NCBI GenBank assembly: GCA_958510875.1
Contig: OY294069.1
Coordinates: forward strand, 179,907,112 to 179,971,111
Direction of reading: 5' to 3'
DNA: 64,000 nt
Origin: Endomychus coccineus
Lineage: Eukaryota > Arthropoda > Insecta > Coleoptera > Endomychidae
This document shows, in pieces, positions 34,855 through 45,620 of the stretch (position 1 is the stretch's first letter; the number at the start of each line of letters is the position of its first letter). A model generated the notes under the pieces. The model was not told the origin of the DNA, ran no database searches, and saw only the letters and a program-made list of their open reading frames with translations. A program made the position numbers and the translations under genes.

Positions 34855-35550
34855 TGCGCAAATTGTTTATATTGCTTATAAACAATAAATAAACAATTAA
34901 AATTTGAGTGTTTTCGATTGGATAAAGATTATTTTTGGTTAGTGAAGATGGGAAACTAGTTAAACAAATAGTGGAATCAACTTCATTTGTTATAAACAAT
35001 TTATTTATTAACAAAATAGATGTATTCGACCAAAACTCCGAGTTCAGGGTCGTTTTTGGATAAATTCGAATGTATACCCACAAATTTCCTAATTTGTTAC
35101 ATACAAATTATATTTATTATTAAATAAACGAATTTGACCAAGCTGTCAAGCTCATAGTCATAGTAGTAATTTTTGAATTATCATAAACAAATTATTCATT
35201 AATAAATATACGAATTGTGCCAAAATTCCAAGTGTAATGGGTATTTAAAATTAATCTACATTAATAATCAAATAAATTATATCAACAAAATCAAAACAAA
35301 TAGTATGTTACTAAAAAAGTCTCAATTTTGAATCGCATAAATACAAAATATTTATTGAGGAGCCTGAGTACACGAGATTTAGCCGATGTACATCGAATAA
35401 AGTTTCAGAGACGCAATTTTTCACAAACAAATTATTAAAATAAATTTGAGGGTTGTGATTTTTACTAAAAAAACAATTGTTTTCTTAATAAAATTTTCTA
35501 AAATTTAGCAAACTAACATTCAGATAAAAAGATACATCAATTATCGGGAA
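34855..35550. repeat. diverged AT-rich tandem-like repeats
   Basis: Phrases such as 'ttataaacaatttatttattaa', 'ataaatatacgaattgtgcc' and 'ttcgaccaaaactccgagtt' or 'gtgccaaaattccaag' return about every 110-130 bases. Related text appears at 36215-36255 and 45660-45730, so the Ty3/gypsy piece at 35.6-36.2 kb lies inside this repeat. Confidence 0.5.
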
Positions 35551-35689
35551 TTTTTATTCGCGATAAGGTTGAATAAAACTAATTATTTCTCAGTATATAT
35601 GAATTCAATTATTTCTTTGAGCATGCCATTTTTTTTTATATTTAGACTTAATACATTTCATCGATTTCATCAGAAAAATCAAGTTCATT

Positions 35690-36205
35690 ATAGAGTATTA
35701 AGAACAATCAAAGTACTTTATCAGAGAAGGATAAAAAGAAATGTAAAATCAAAGAGGGAATTTATTTACAAGAAATAGGCAGGAAAGAATTATACAGAAT
35801 AAATCAAGACCTAACTTTAAAAATTTTAAATCATTTACATAATGAATTCAATCATATAGGAGCAAGAAAAATGTGGCTCATATTTAGAGAAAATTATATA
35901 GGAAAAGGAGATTACCAAATAGTAAAGCCTAAAAATATAATTAATCATAATTTAGCAAAGAGTATTATAGTAAAAGAATGTTTAGAAGTAGTAGCAATAG
36001 ATTTTTTAAGTGAGTTAATAGTAACAGAAAAAGGAAATAGACATATTTTAATCCATCAGAGCGATATATACAGGAAGTAATAAAATATCTAGGGATATCT
36101 TGTGAGGGTAAACATCGTCTATGGGATGAATCAATATCCAGGGTAGAAAAATGTTTAAATCATTGTCCAAATACTACAACAGAGAAAACACCTGTTTCTT
36201 TTTTC
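35690..36205 (+). pseudogene. Ty3/gypsy-type integrase remnant
   Basis: Plus-strand pol fragment. It shows LNHLHNEFNHIGARKMWLIF, the His-His half of the integrase zinc-binding domain, then VVAIDFLSELIVTEKGNRHI, the first catalytic Asp block of the integrase core. After a deletion come QEVIKYLGISCEGKHRLWDE and CLNHCPNTTTEKTP, the C-terminal part of the core. The CxxC half of the zinc finger and the second and third catalytic residues are lost, and frames shift near 35760 and 36055. No LTRs were found. It is surrounded by the AT-rich repeats of 34.9-35.5 kb. Confidence 0.8.
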
Positions 36206-38239
36206 TTTATTTGTTAATAACCAATTTGTTTATAACAATTCAAAAATGTATCTTTGCATTCACAGACCATAATGACAATGAAATCGTAACCAAAATGAAA
36301 GGGGGGCACTGGTCCTGATAAGGACTAAGCAGTCTGACCAACAGGTCATCCTCCTAACTCAATCAAGAAGCATGTTAACAAAGTTGTTGCGAGTTGACAG
36401 GTATTTCGATCTGCTGAATCTCGTTGTACCTATGTGTCAACTACTGTTTGCATCCTCTTGTAACCAAATGAAATAAAAGATTGGTACTGAGCAAAATATT
36501 TTGCCAAGTCTGTGAAAACAGTGTCTGACGTAGAAGGTATGATTTCGAACTCCACAACTAATTCGAAGGCTCGAGGCAGAGATATCGTCAGTACCTTGAT
36601 TGAATTATGACGTCTAGAATAAGCAAGCACATTATAGAAGTCAACGAGACTAACTTGAAATGGAAGAACGTTGTTGTCGAAAATGCTAGGAAAATAGGCA
36701 ACCAACTGGCAACGTTCGGCAAAGGACAGAGATGTCTAGCGGAACATACGATGATTGTATGATTTCAAATGGAACTAACATGTACTTGTACCATTTGGAC
36801 TAACCTTGGTCCTAAACAGGATCAAGTCATCCTCCTAGCTCAATCCAGAATGTAGAGTCCAGAAGCATGTTCCAGAAGCATGTTAACAAAGTTGATGAAA
36901 GTTAGTTGACAGGTATTTCGTTGTAGCAATTACTGTTTCCATCCTCTTGTAACCAAAAGAATCGTTGTCTAGCTTCGTTTCTTGCACACCTGTGAGTGAG
37001 TTGCAGCAAGCCCATTCGTTTTTTGATACGCAACCGAACATATGGATCGCTATAACTCAGTGGAACAAAAAGCGTCGGAAACATGGGACAATTATTCTTC
37101 AATAAATTAGTGGTTGTTAGGTTTAGGGGTCTTGTGAGTGGACCGAACGTCGATACGATGTGGCTTATTGTCACTAACATCTGATTATAGTTTACTGCAA
37201 GGCCTAAGCTTTTGCTGGTTGAGGTTTTGTTAAGATCCTCCTGTAGAAGATCGAACAACTCATATCTGATTCTCACCCCAGTTGTGCATTTACAGTACGT
37301 AGGTGTAACCTGCTTTGCTGTAGTATAAATATTTGCTGCTTGATACATATTGTTATATTTGGAACGTTATTTCAATGTACATTGTCTATAGTAATTATCA
37401 TGGAGGCGTTGTTGATTGTAAACTTACTAAATTTCAAATTACGATGAAACGTTTGACTATATTCTCGGCGAAACTTATTAGACGTAAATTTGTTAAATAA
37501 GTAACAACGCTAGCATTTCCGTGACAGTTTGCACCAGTCTCCAATCTAAATTTATTAACGATTGTTGGAATTGTTAGAAGTTTATACTTGGAGGTTAACT
37601 CGGCGGTTGCTTGATAAGTTCTCGAAGCGAGTTGCTCTCGTACCGTCTATTCGGACTTCGAATTCCAATTTGAGCTCGCTAATCGCCAGATGGGATTTCA
37701 AATGAAAAACTTTACAGGCTTAGGATGTATTTAATAGACGGAGTGGACATGCAACACACTTTTCGAGTCTGGATGATTGAATCCATGATGAATTATGCAG
37801 TGCCAGTCTAAACTTTCTTGCTTCGTTCTAACTTCTTAACGAACTGGTGGAATGAGATATATCAATTTTTTAACAATCTAAGAATGGGATATATTTGGGT
37901 AGAATACATTTTCTTTTGTATAAATACATAAATTAAAATAATTTGAGGGATACTTTTGTCAAATAGAAAAATATTCTCAGTGATTTCTTGATTATCTCGT
38001 TCCCTTCATCCCCAAAAACCTTGAGGGACTTTTAGTCCAAGCAATAGACGACGGCCTAATGTTGAATTTGCAGAAACTGATACCTGGAAAAGGAAAATAT
38101 GAGGGTACAGGGAATTAAATTTAAAGGTGAGCTTCTGTTTCATGCAACTCGATCCAAAATGGCGAACTTAACCTAAAAAAATTGGCAAAGTTGCAAAAAG
38201 CGGTCTTTCTTGAATAAGTAAAAAACTATAGCTCGGATC
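36206..38239. other. duplicated unassigned segment and non-coding sequence
   Basis: 36300-36480 and 36825-36965 are diverged copies of each other ('catgttaacaaagttg', 'ttgacaggtatttcg', 'catcctcttgtaaccaaa'). A 148-codon minus-strand frame at 37348-36902 and a 91-codon one at 36705-36430 read partly through these copies; the peptides are not recognised, and a decayed retroelement is possible. The rest has no recognised content. Confidence 0.4.
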
Positions 38240-38700
38240 GAAAAAAGTTGTAGGTATCAAATAGATCTATCGATTTGCTACTATGATAATTATCGATTCC
38301 TTTCATACTTTTCGAGTTATATTGTAAAAATCGGGGTATCGAGAAGTAGTTAATTATTACGTTTCCATACTTGTTGTTTGCTGTACGTATAGCCCATGGC
38401 AAGCTTAAAAAGTGATTTTTTTTACATTTAAAATATTAATAATTTTTCGAAATATATCGATTTTTCGAAAAATTAAAGAAATATAGCAATTTTTTTTAAT
38501 TTTAAGGATAAAACAATGACTTTGAAGAAATTGCACCTTTTATGAACATATTTTTTCCAGAGAGCTTTTCAATTTTCATTTTAGGGAAATATCTTTGTAG
38601 GAAATCGGCTCCTGACGGTTTTTTCAATATAACTGGAAAAGTATGCAAAATATTGATAATTATCAAATCGATAGATCTATTTGATACCTACAACTTTCTT
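38240..38700. repeat. palindromic MITE-like element
   Basis: Left arm about 38243-38332 ('gttgtaggtatcaaatagatc...') is the reverse complement of the right arm about 38618-38697 ('...gatctatttgatacctacaac'), with a few gaps. The interior is A/T-rich with 'tttttcgaaa' runs. No transposase. It borders the 5' truncation of the mariner at 38740. Confidence 0.75.
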
Positions 38701-38739
38701 AATTCCATAAACTTGACATTTTTGTTGGCGATTTTCTAG

Positions 38740-39380
38740 CGTGATAAAAAGGACTTTTTGCTCCGTTTCGTAACCGTGAACGAAACATGGATCCATCCCA
38801 ACCCACCAGAGATCAAAGAACAGTCAAAACAGTGGACTTGTCCCATAGTGGGTTTATCGGCCAACAAAGTCATGACGACAGTCTTTTGGGATGCAAACGG
38901 TATCGTCCATATCGATTACCTTGAAGAGGGAGAAGCGATCACCGGCATATATTATGCAGAGCTTTTGAAACGATTCAACGCCGATTTGGAGCCACATTTG
39001 GCAAAAAATAAAGTGCTCTTCCACCAAGAGAACGCACCGGCGCACAGATCCGCAGTCCCAATGGCAAAATTGCATGAATTGCGCTACGAATTGGCTCGTC
39101 ATCCACCATATTCTCTAGATTCGGCCCCCTGCGATTTTTTTCTATTTCCAAACTTGAAGAAATGGCTCGGCGGAAAGATATTTGGCTCCAACGATGAGGT
39201 CATCGCTGAAACAAATGCCCATTTTGAAGGTTGCCTAGATCGTATTATTTGGAAGGGATAGAACAATTTGAAAAACGTTGGACGAAGTATATCGGACTAC
39301 AAGGAGATTATGTTGAGAGATTAAATAAGTTTTGACGAAATAAATCATTTTTCTCCGACTTTTCACCATGCCCTCGTATA
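38740..39380 (+). pseudogene. 5'-truncated irritans-type mariner, copy 1
   Basis: Codons from 38742 read FVTVNETWIHPNPPE, the first catalytic block (D/NETW; here Asp is replaced by Asn, NETW, so the copy is inactive). It continues with KVMTTVFWDANGIVHIDYLE (second Asp block), ENAPAHRSA, and LDSAPCDFFLFPNLKKWLGG (third Asp). A 1-base shift after CLDR breaks the last 30 codons. It ends in the TIR 'ttttcaccatgccctcgta' before TA. The N-terminal DNA-binding part is missing; the palindromic element lies where it should be. 504 bases (38758-39261) are open. Confidence 0.9.
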
Positions 39381-39388
39381 ACTGAAGC

Positions 39389-39889
39389 AGTTTTTTGGAA
39401 TGCACACGGTATCGACCATATCGATTACCTTGAAGAGGGCGAAACGATCAACGGTATATACTAAGCAGAGCTGTTAGATCGATTCGACGCCGATTTGGAG
39501 CCGCATTTGGCAAAAAATAAAGTGCTCTTCCACCAGCAGAACGCACCGGCGCACAGATCCGCAGTCCCAATGGCAAAATTGCAAGAATTGCGCTACGAAT
39601 TGGCTCGTCATCCACCATATTCTCCAGATTCGGCCCCCTGCGATTTTTTTCCATTTCCAAACTTGAAGAAATGGCTCGGCGGAAAGATATTTGGCTCCAA
39701 CGATGAGGTCATCGCTGGAACAAATGCCCATTTTGAAGGTTGTCTAGATCATATTATTTGGAAGGGATAGAACAATTGGAAAAACGTTGGACGAAGTATA
39801 TCGGACTACAAGGATATTATGTTAAGAGATTAAATAAGTTTTGACGAAATAAATCATTTTTCTGCGACTTTTCACCATGCCCTCGTATA
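39389..39889 (+). pseudogene. mariner copy 2, tandem duplicate of copy 1
   Basis: Starts abruptly at 'agttttttggaatgcacacgg', equivalent to 38880 in copy 1, and ends in the same TIR and the same 8 flanking bases (actgaagc) as copy 1. The offset is 509 throughout. A stop (tatatactaag) interrupts the second block. The frame from 39495 is open to 39767. Only the second and third catalytic blocks are included. Confidence 0.9.
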
Positions 39890-39897
39890 ACTGAAGC

Positions 39898-40614
39898 GGA
39901 AGATGTACATTCATCCAATATCTGGTATAATTATCCTGTTCGTTTGAATATAATGATTTAGGTCACCACGACTTCGAATTATTTGATCCCTGATATCAAC
40001 ATGGTGTATAAGCTGATGTGAAGTAGATATTTTTACAAATGAAAATAGTAGATCTTTATTGTTCAGGAGTACGTATTGGTTCGATTTTATATAAAAATGA
40101 AGGAACATAGTTCGACATTATCTGTCTTGGACTTTAACTAGTAAGGTTACGAACTCTGGTATGAACAACTGATGTGGCAGTTACAGACCGTTCGTCGCCA
40201 CTCTTTTGACTTTCACGATATATTTATCAATAAGTTCAAATTTGTGATTAATTCAGAGCCTAATTAGTTTTAGATGTGTCAATAAATCATCACTTGTGTT
40301 AACAACTGCATCACAGTGCATGCAAATAAACACAATTGACGTTTTGATTCTCTTTGAAATGATGTAATGGTCTACGTGAGTCCTTACAAATTCCGATTGC
40401 TCTGGTTATACGAATCTTAGATTAAGATCGGTAGCATTTTGTTTCATGACATGGCTATTAGTCTCGAACGTTCACAATATTCTGAAGGAATTTTGCTTAA
40501 TACTTCTCCCTGTACTGATGCTTACTACAACGCTTCTCCGTAGCTGATATAATGAGTAATTTACATCATAGGTCTGTTTTATAGAAATCAATTGAGTATT
40601 TTGGCGATATTAAC
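39898..40614. other. no gene or element recognised
   Basis: AT-rich spacer between the plus-strand mariner pair and a minus-strand mariner end. Confidence 0.5.
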
Positions 40615-40930
40615 ATACGAGGGCAAGGTGAAAACTCCCTGAAAGTGTAGCCTGATACACTTCGTCCAACGTTTATCTAGTGTTTCGATCCATTCCAAAT
40701 AATACGATTTCGTCAATCTTCAGAATAGGCGTTTGTTTCAGCGATGACATGATTGTTGAAGCAAATTTCTTTCCGCCGAGCCATTTCTTCAAGTTTGAGA
40801 ATAGATGGAAATCGCACGGGGCCAAATCTGGAAAATGTGATGGATGATTAATCAATTCGTAGCGCAATTCATTCGATTTGTCATTAATACTGCGAACCTG
40901 TTCGCCGGTGCGTTGTCTTGGTTGAAGAGC
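40615..40930 (-). pseudogene. mariner 3' end on the minus strand
   Basis: 'tacgagggcaaggtgaaaa' is the terminal repeat. Reading the minus strand, NELRYELINHPSHFPDLAPC followed by DFHLFSNLKKWLGGKKF is the third-Asp region; the copy stops at 'aagagcact', where LINE sequence begins. Diverged from the 39 kb copies, so an independent insertion. Confidence 0.8.
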
Positions 40931-41460
40931 ACTCAGAGAGCTACTGGATAGCCAGTGGCTTTTGGTTTGGCGGGTGCCCCCGGTATGGAGCAGGCGAAGC
41001 TCCACATCGCGAATTTCCGCTCGAACGCTCGAAAATCTGTCTCTCTATGAGCAACAGAGGCTTAAAACTGGTGACAGGACTCCTCACAGGACCCTATCAT
41101 CTGAATAAACAGCTACACTTAATGGGCATCGTCGATGACCCAGGTTATAGTAGATGGAAACAGGTGGACGAAACTGTATTCCATATCCTTGTAAAATGTC
41201 CATCAATGAATTCTCTTAGGCTACAACACATCGGCTTAGCAATACATGCCGCCTGAGACTATAAGCAACATCAGTCCATGCAGAATCTTAGCCCTCGGCA
41301 CCTTAGGCCTGCAGGACTGAGCCTTGTATCAAGTGGCGCACAAGCGGTCGAAGTGGTCTGGACTTGTCCGCCCTCGCTTTGATTGATATGAATGACCACA
41401 ATGATATATTTATGTGCACTATCACATCAATAAAGAGTTATATTGCAGATAATTAATCAC
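40931..41460 (+). pseudogene. RNase H-type LINE 3' end
   Basis: Plus strand. 'gatagccagtggcttttggtttggc' is the Q-W...W block after RNase H; LVTGLLTGPYHLNKQLHLMG and FHILVKCPSMNSLRLQHIG are the LTGH..LN.HL..MG and H.L..CP zinc-finger region (the first Cys pair is lost). A 3' UTR with 'ggactgagccttgtatcaag' follows and is shared with the 47.5 kb copy, ending near 'aataaagagttatattgcag'. Joined directly to the mariner end. Confidence 0.8.
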
Positions 41461-42519
41461 ATACAACATTTTTCAGGTTTTTCTTTATTATTTTGTTTCT
41501 CTGCATCATATTTGTTATATGGATTTTCCATATGTCAAATTCTGTTTGTCATTTCTTGCCCTATAACTGGGCTCCTTCCTGTTGGATAATATATTTGAAT
41601 AAATAAATGCTTTGATATTTTGCTTCTTCGGGAAAATAGGGATCATAGATACCCCGGGAAATGATTATCTTTCTTAATCGTAATTGATATAGAATGGATA
41701 GTGAAATACAATCTGGAGAAACTGTTCAATACATTGATGTTCTAAATTTTTATTGAATCATTCTACTCTCATTATAATAGTCAATTATTGACTATTAGAA
41801 TCATTCAAGAGAAATTGTGTATTTTTGTACCGTTGTGCAAAGGCGCACGATATCTGATTACCAAATCGTTACAGCTATTGTCATTAAACCTCGAATATGA
41901 TGATGCTAATGAAACTAATTGATAATAATAAATAATGTCACAACTGACACTTGCTGCTAAATACAATAATATTATCATTCTGATAGTAATTACGTTTCAA
42001 GGAAAAACAGAAGTTACCTCTGTCTGGACTAAAAAAATGTTTTGAAAAAATGCCATAATGAAACAAGATATATTATATACAGCTTAATTAAGTAGTTTGA
42101 GGTCCAACTTTTAATTGAAATAGAGAACTTTGAATGGATATATTTTATTTAAAACATCGACGATGCTACGTTTGATAAATATATCTATGATTCTGGCGTT
42201 TACTTATTGTGAAATCATTTTAACTTTTGGGAGTAGGAGGATTAAACTCAAATTTGCACCAAACTTAATATCGAAAAGTTATGGTTATTTCAATCCTGGT
42301 ACAACACTGTATGTGGTGCCCTCTAACATTAAACAAAAATCCAAGTAAATATTTGAGTTTCTCATCATCAATACTCCCAGTATCCCGAATTTCGTCAAAT
42401 TGCTATGTTATTAAACATAAATACAATCAAAAAATGAGATCACATTTTTTTTGGACGCTCTTTATCTCAAGAATCAAGCCATGATGGACCTATGTTTATA
42501 AATACTTTTCATCTTGAAA
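41461..42519. other. no gene or element recognised
   Basis: AT-rich. A 34-base near-palindrome at about 41775-41808. Frames at 42130-42484 have no recognisable features. Confidence 0.5.
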
Positions 42520-43060
42520 TTAGTCAAACATTCACCCTTTGAAGTTGGTACAAGTACTTTATAAACACTCTGTATATAAGTAGGTTCTCTATAGATATTT
42601 TGTTGATTTTAGGTCCATTAAATTGTGAATGTAATTTCGGGTTAAATGTGGCTTAGGTATTACCTGCAAAACATTCTATAACGACATCTACGTATCTGTA
42701 GCAAAAAATGAATTTGCTTTGTTCGTAATGATTTGGAAAATATTGTCTCAAAGTTGGACATGAATATTTCAGCCAATAAGGGACTCATTGGAGAACCCAT
42801 TGCTGAATCTTGGTTTTGTTTATAAAAATTGTTATTAAACTCCAGGTAATTTTCTGAGATATAAAGTTGAAATAGTTAAAATTTCATTTTGAATAACTAT
42901 GTTAATGTTTTGCTTCTGTAATATATTTTTAATTAGTGGTATACATTCTGTGCTAGGTGTTTTTGAAAACATACCAGAAACATCAAACAAAATGCGAATT
43001 GAATTTTTTGGAATGCGAATGTCTTTAAGTGTGTGCGAGTTCGACTAAATTTTTTATAAT
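42520..43060 (-). pseudogene. Penelope-like reverse transcriptase, copy B
   Basis: Minus strand, with frame breaks: NSIRILFDVSGMFSKTPSTE (the FDV...LF..VP block, first catalytic Asp), then ECIPLIKNILQKQNINI, then the palm motif AMGSPMSPLLAEIFMSNFE at about 42811-42755, and RYVDVV at about 42700-42681, where the second Asp of YVDD is lost. It starts just after copy A ends, in the same orientation. Confidence 0.75.
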
Positions 43061-43133
43061 ACGTTGTGATTCGAAACAATTTCGAATTTCTCATCACAAC
43101 GTAGTATACAAAATTCTTTCGAACTCTCACACA
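43029..43133. repeat. hairpin at the junction of two Penelope-like RT copies
   Basis: 'gtgtgtgcgagttcg' pairs with 'cgaactctcacaca' and 'acgttgtgattcgaaa' with 'tttcgaatttctcatcacaacg'; the loop is only a few bases, with a 5-6 base bulge in one arm. It falls where copy A stops and copy B begins. Confidence 0.75.
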
Positions 43134-43635
43134 ATCTTGAAGACCGAATTGGATTATTTTTAGCAATATTCATGATTCTGTTTAATCCTAAATGGAACTT
43201 ATCTTCACTCAATGGGACATCAACTAATCTACGTATTATTAAGTTTTATATGCTGCTAACTTGTGTGATTTCGGATGTAAAGAAGTGTTGTATATGGTGA
43301 TATCTGTGTGGGTGGGTTTATGATTAATAGCTATGGATTGCTAATTCTTTTTATGTAAAACGGCCAGACCTAAAAATATTAAGGAGTTGTTGTTTTCTAT
43401 CTCTAAGGTGAATTCTACATTCGATTTAAGTTGTTAATATAGTAAGAAATGTATTTATTTGTCGGGTGATACGTTAAAGCAAGTGATTACGTCGTCAACA
43501 TAGCTATACCAATAGACAAACGTGCGCTGGAATTTTGAATTTAGTATTTTATTTTCCAAGTAATCCATAACTATTTAAGTTAGTAAAGGAGATAATGGCG
43601 AACTCACGTGTAGATTACAACTGGGACACCTTGTA
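43061..43635 (-). pseudogene. Penelope-like reverse transcriptase, copy A
   Basis: Minus strand. SSPLSPLLT is the palm motif, then WYSYVDDVITCF with the catalytic YVDD intact (43502-43491), then NVEFTLEIENNNSLIFLGL and KPTHTDITIYNTSLHPKSHK, the thumb region typical of PLEs, and KNNPIRSSRL near the end. Several stops and shifts break it. It directly follows a PLE tail (43755-44145) in the same orientation, which would act as the upstream terminal repeat of the tandem PLE structure. Confidence 0.8.
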
Positions 43636-43754
43636 TATATATTAGCTGTCACCAGTAGGAAAAGGTATTGGCGTCGACTAAGCCATCACTATGATACTCC
43701 CCGAGTTTCAAGACTTGAATGCATATTGCAAATGATGTAGGTATAATGTCTGGT

Positions 43755-44145
43755 ATTGATAAGAAATAATCACCCTTATCTACTAAAAATACTATTAAAG
43801 TACGAAGGATCTTTCGGCTACCAAGTAGCCATCATCATAGTTAGCTAAATTATGAATCAACATGTGCCTACTATTTAGGGATAATAATGTAAACAATGGG
43901 TTACCCTCAGCTGGAGATAAATCGGAATTTAATAAATTGCTTTTTCGTTTATACATTTCCATCCCTTCTAAATTACCTAGATATTTTTCTGTAGTATGTT
44001 TTAAAAGTGATAAACTTTCTTGAGAAATGGTGTGACCTGTATTCAAAATTTGTTCGGCTACCGCTGATTTTTCACCATTATTTTTCTTTATATGGCCAAA
44101 ATGTTCCTTATAACGAGTTAAAATGTTTCTGCTGCTGTTTTATAA
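43755..44145 (-). repeat. Penelope-like family 1 tail, best preserved (possible pLTR)
   Basis: Minus-strand frame 44046-43795 is open: NTGHTISQESLSLLKHTTEK, then PAEGNPLFTLLSLNSRHML and ANYDDGYLVAERSFVL, the C-terminal extension after the GIY-YIG domain; 'cgagttaaaatg' just before it corresponds to the nuclease. The non-coding tail follows to 43755. It sits upstream of a reverse-transcriptase copy on the same strand. The hammerhead-like core here reads ATGATGA rather than CTGATGA. Confidence 0.75.
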
Positions 44146-44199
44146 TAATAAATCAAGAATCTGAAAGTATCATCAAATTCAAAGTTATGTGATAAAATT

Positions 44200-44830
44200 T
44201 GTGAATGTTATATTATTTATACGCCAACCCTCTGACGTCACAGCCTCTCGGCAATGACGCTACCACACGATTAATATTAGAACCGCGCCCTTCGCGGAAA
44301 CAGCATCGAATTTGCTCTAGTTTCCTCCGAGAAAAAGAAGGAAAACCACCAGCATCCTCCGTACCTGAACTGATAATTAGTAATTCACTTTAAACCTAAA
44401 CTACCGTAGCAAAGTTCTATAGAAACACGCGCCGCTGTAAAAGACGTTGCGATCGTTACAAGTTGATAAATTTAAATGAACTTTGTGCACGCCCTTTGTG
44501 GAAAGTACACACAAACGATTATCGGAGGAAAACAGATTATCTCGTGTGATTTTCCTCTTTGAACTTGACGTTCGTTTGTTCTGAAGTTGAACGAGTCAAA
44601 TCGCTTGCACCATCACTACCACAGACTGACAATTTACGTGATTTACGTCATTGTTATAGGTTTGGCAAAAACAAAGTCGTATACTTTTCGCGGCACAATC
44701 TGTCACGAGGTTACGCCTCTACGTTCATGTTTATATTTATTACAAGTGGCGTTTTATTATCTCTTATCTTAACCTCATTAGTAATCACGTTCAAGGAAGT
44801 TCATAATGAGAAATAACTTATGTAATTTAT
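44200..44830 (+). promoter_or_regulatory. less AT-rich island with CRE octamer, candidate alternative promoter
   Basis: This stretch is clearly less AT-rich than its surroundings and free of recognised repeats. It holds TGACGTCA at 44233-44240 and half-sites near 44256, 44569 and 44646. Two overlapping short frames (44559-44816 and 44587-44772) encode hydrophobic C-termini without known features. Mammalian PDE4D has intronic cAMP-responsive promoters for short forms; a similar role here is inference only. It could equally be an unrecognised element. Confidence 0.2.
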
Positions 44831-44984
44831 CCCAAATATAAAATAGAACGTAATTAATAATCAGTATACTCTATCCTGCAATGTTATTCCATCAGTTCCT
44901 TAATCCTTGAAAAATATAATATTTCTACTCGGTTTTCCACACTTTCTAGCCTATCAAACATCCCCTTCCTCCTTCACTTAGAAG

Positions 44985-45345
44985 GTGTTCATAGCATTCT
45001 CTGTTCTTGCGGTAAAGTCTACATTGGTGAAACAGGTCGTACAGTAGCTACTCGTGTGAAAGAACATGAGCGCTGTACAAGGCTTCGTGACACCAGCGGA
45101 ACACAAGTTTGACACCAATCATCAAATCCTTTTCGAAAATAATGAAAGCCCAGCCCGAGCCTCCCAAACTTCTATCAGCGAAAATTCCTTGAAGCTGTTG
45201 AAATACTGAAACTTCCGAATAATCTGAACCGTGACTCAGGATATTACCTTCCCAATATTTGGAAACCCATCCTCAAAAATTCCACTTCGCGCATAATCAC
45301 AACGCGGAATAAAAGCAGTGAACTATGAAACCAATCGAGTTTATT
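44985..45345 (+). pseudogene. Penelope-like GIY-YIG endonuclease, another family
   Basis: Plus strand: HSILCSCGKVYIGETGRTVA followed by TRVKEHERC is a GIY-YIG nuclease core with the CxC pair. After frame breaks come YQRKFLEAVEILKLPNNLNR and SGYYLPNIWKPILKNS, the conserved C-terminal end of this PLE group. Different from family 1 (CYVGQTR). The reverse transcriptase is missing. The following duplicated 145-bp unit probably belongs to its 3' end. Confidence 0.85.
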
Positions 45346-45620
45346 TTTTGCAAGAAAATGGTCTAAACTATGGTGAATTCCACCAACTTCCGGTCCCAGT
45401 TGGCCAACTTCCGGGCGATTATGAATGACCTTGTCATCTTTGGATTCGGTATAGTGATTTCTAGCTGAAAAAAAAACAATTCAGTCCATTTTTTGCAAGA
45501 AAAAGATATAAACTATGTTAAATATCATCAACTTCCGGTGCCAATTGGTAAATTTCCAGGTGATGATGAATATTTCTGTTATTTTTGACTTCGGAATCGT
45601 AATTAGAGACCCCAAAAACC
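45344..45620 (+). repeat. two-copy tandem repeat, about 145 bp
   Basis: 'ttttttgcaagaaaa', 'ataaactatg', 'ccaacttccggt' and 'cgattatgaat' or 'tgatgatgaat' recur in order in both units. The second unit runs into 'agaccccaaaaacccccgag', the G-rich repeat described at 56 and 62 kb. Confidence 0.7.

Noticed and set aside
36902..37348. 148-codon minus-strand frame
   Set aside because: It runs through a locally duplicated segment and has no motif I know; kept only as an unassigned stretch, not called a gene.
39448..39731. Minus-strand frames over the mariner pair
   Set aside because: Antisense shadows of the mariner transposase.
41775..41808. Short palindrome around 'gtcaattattgac'
   Set aside because: Too short and AT-rich to separate from chance.
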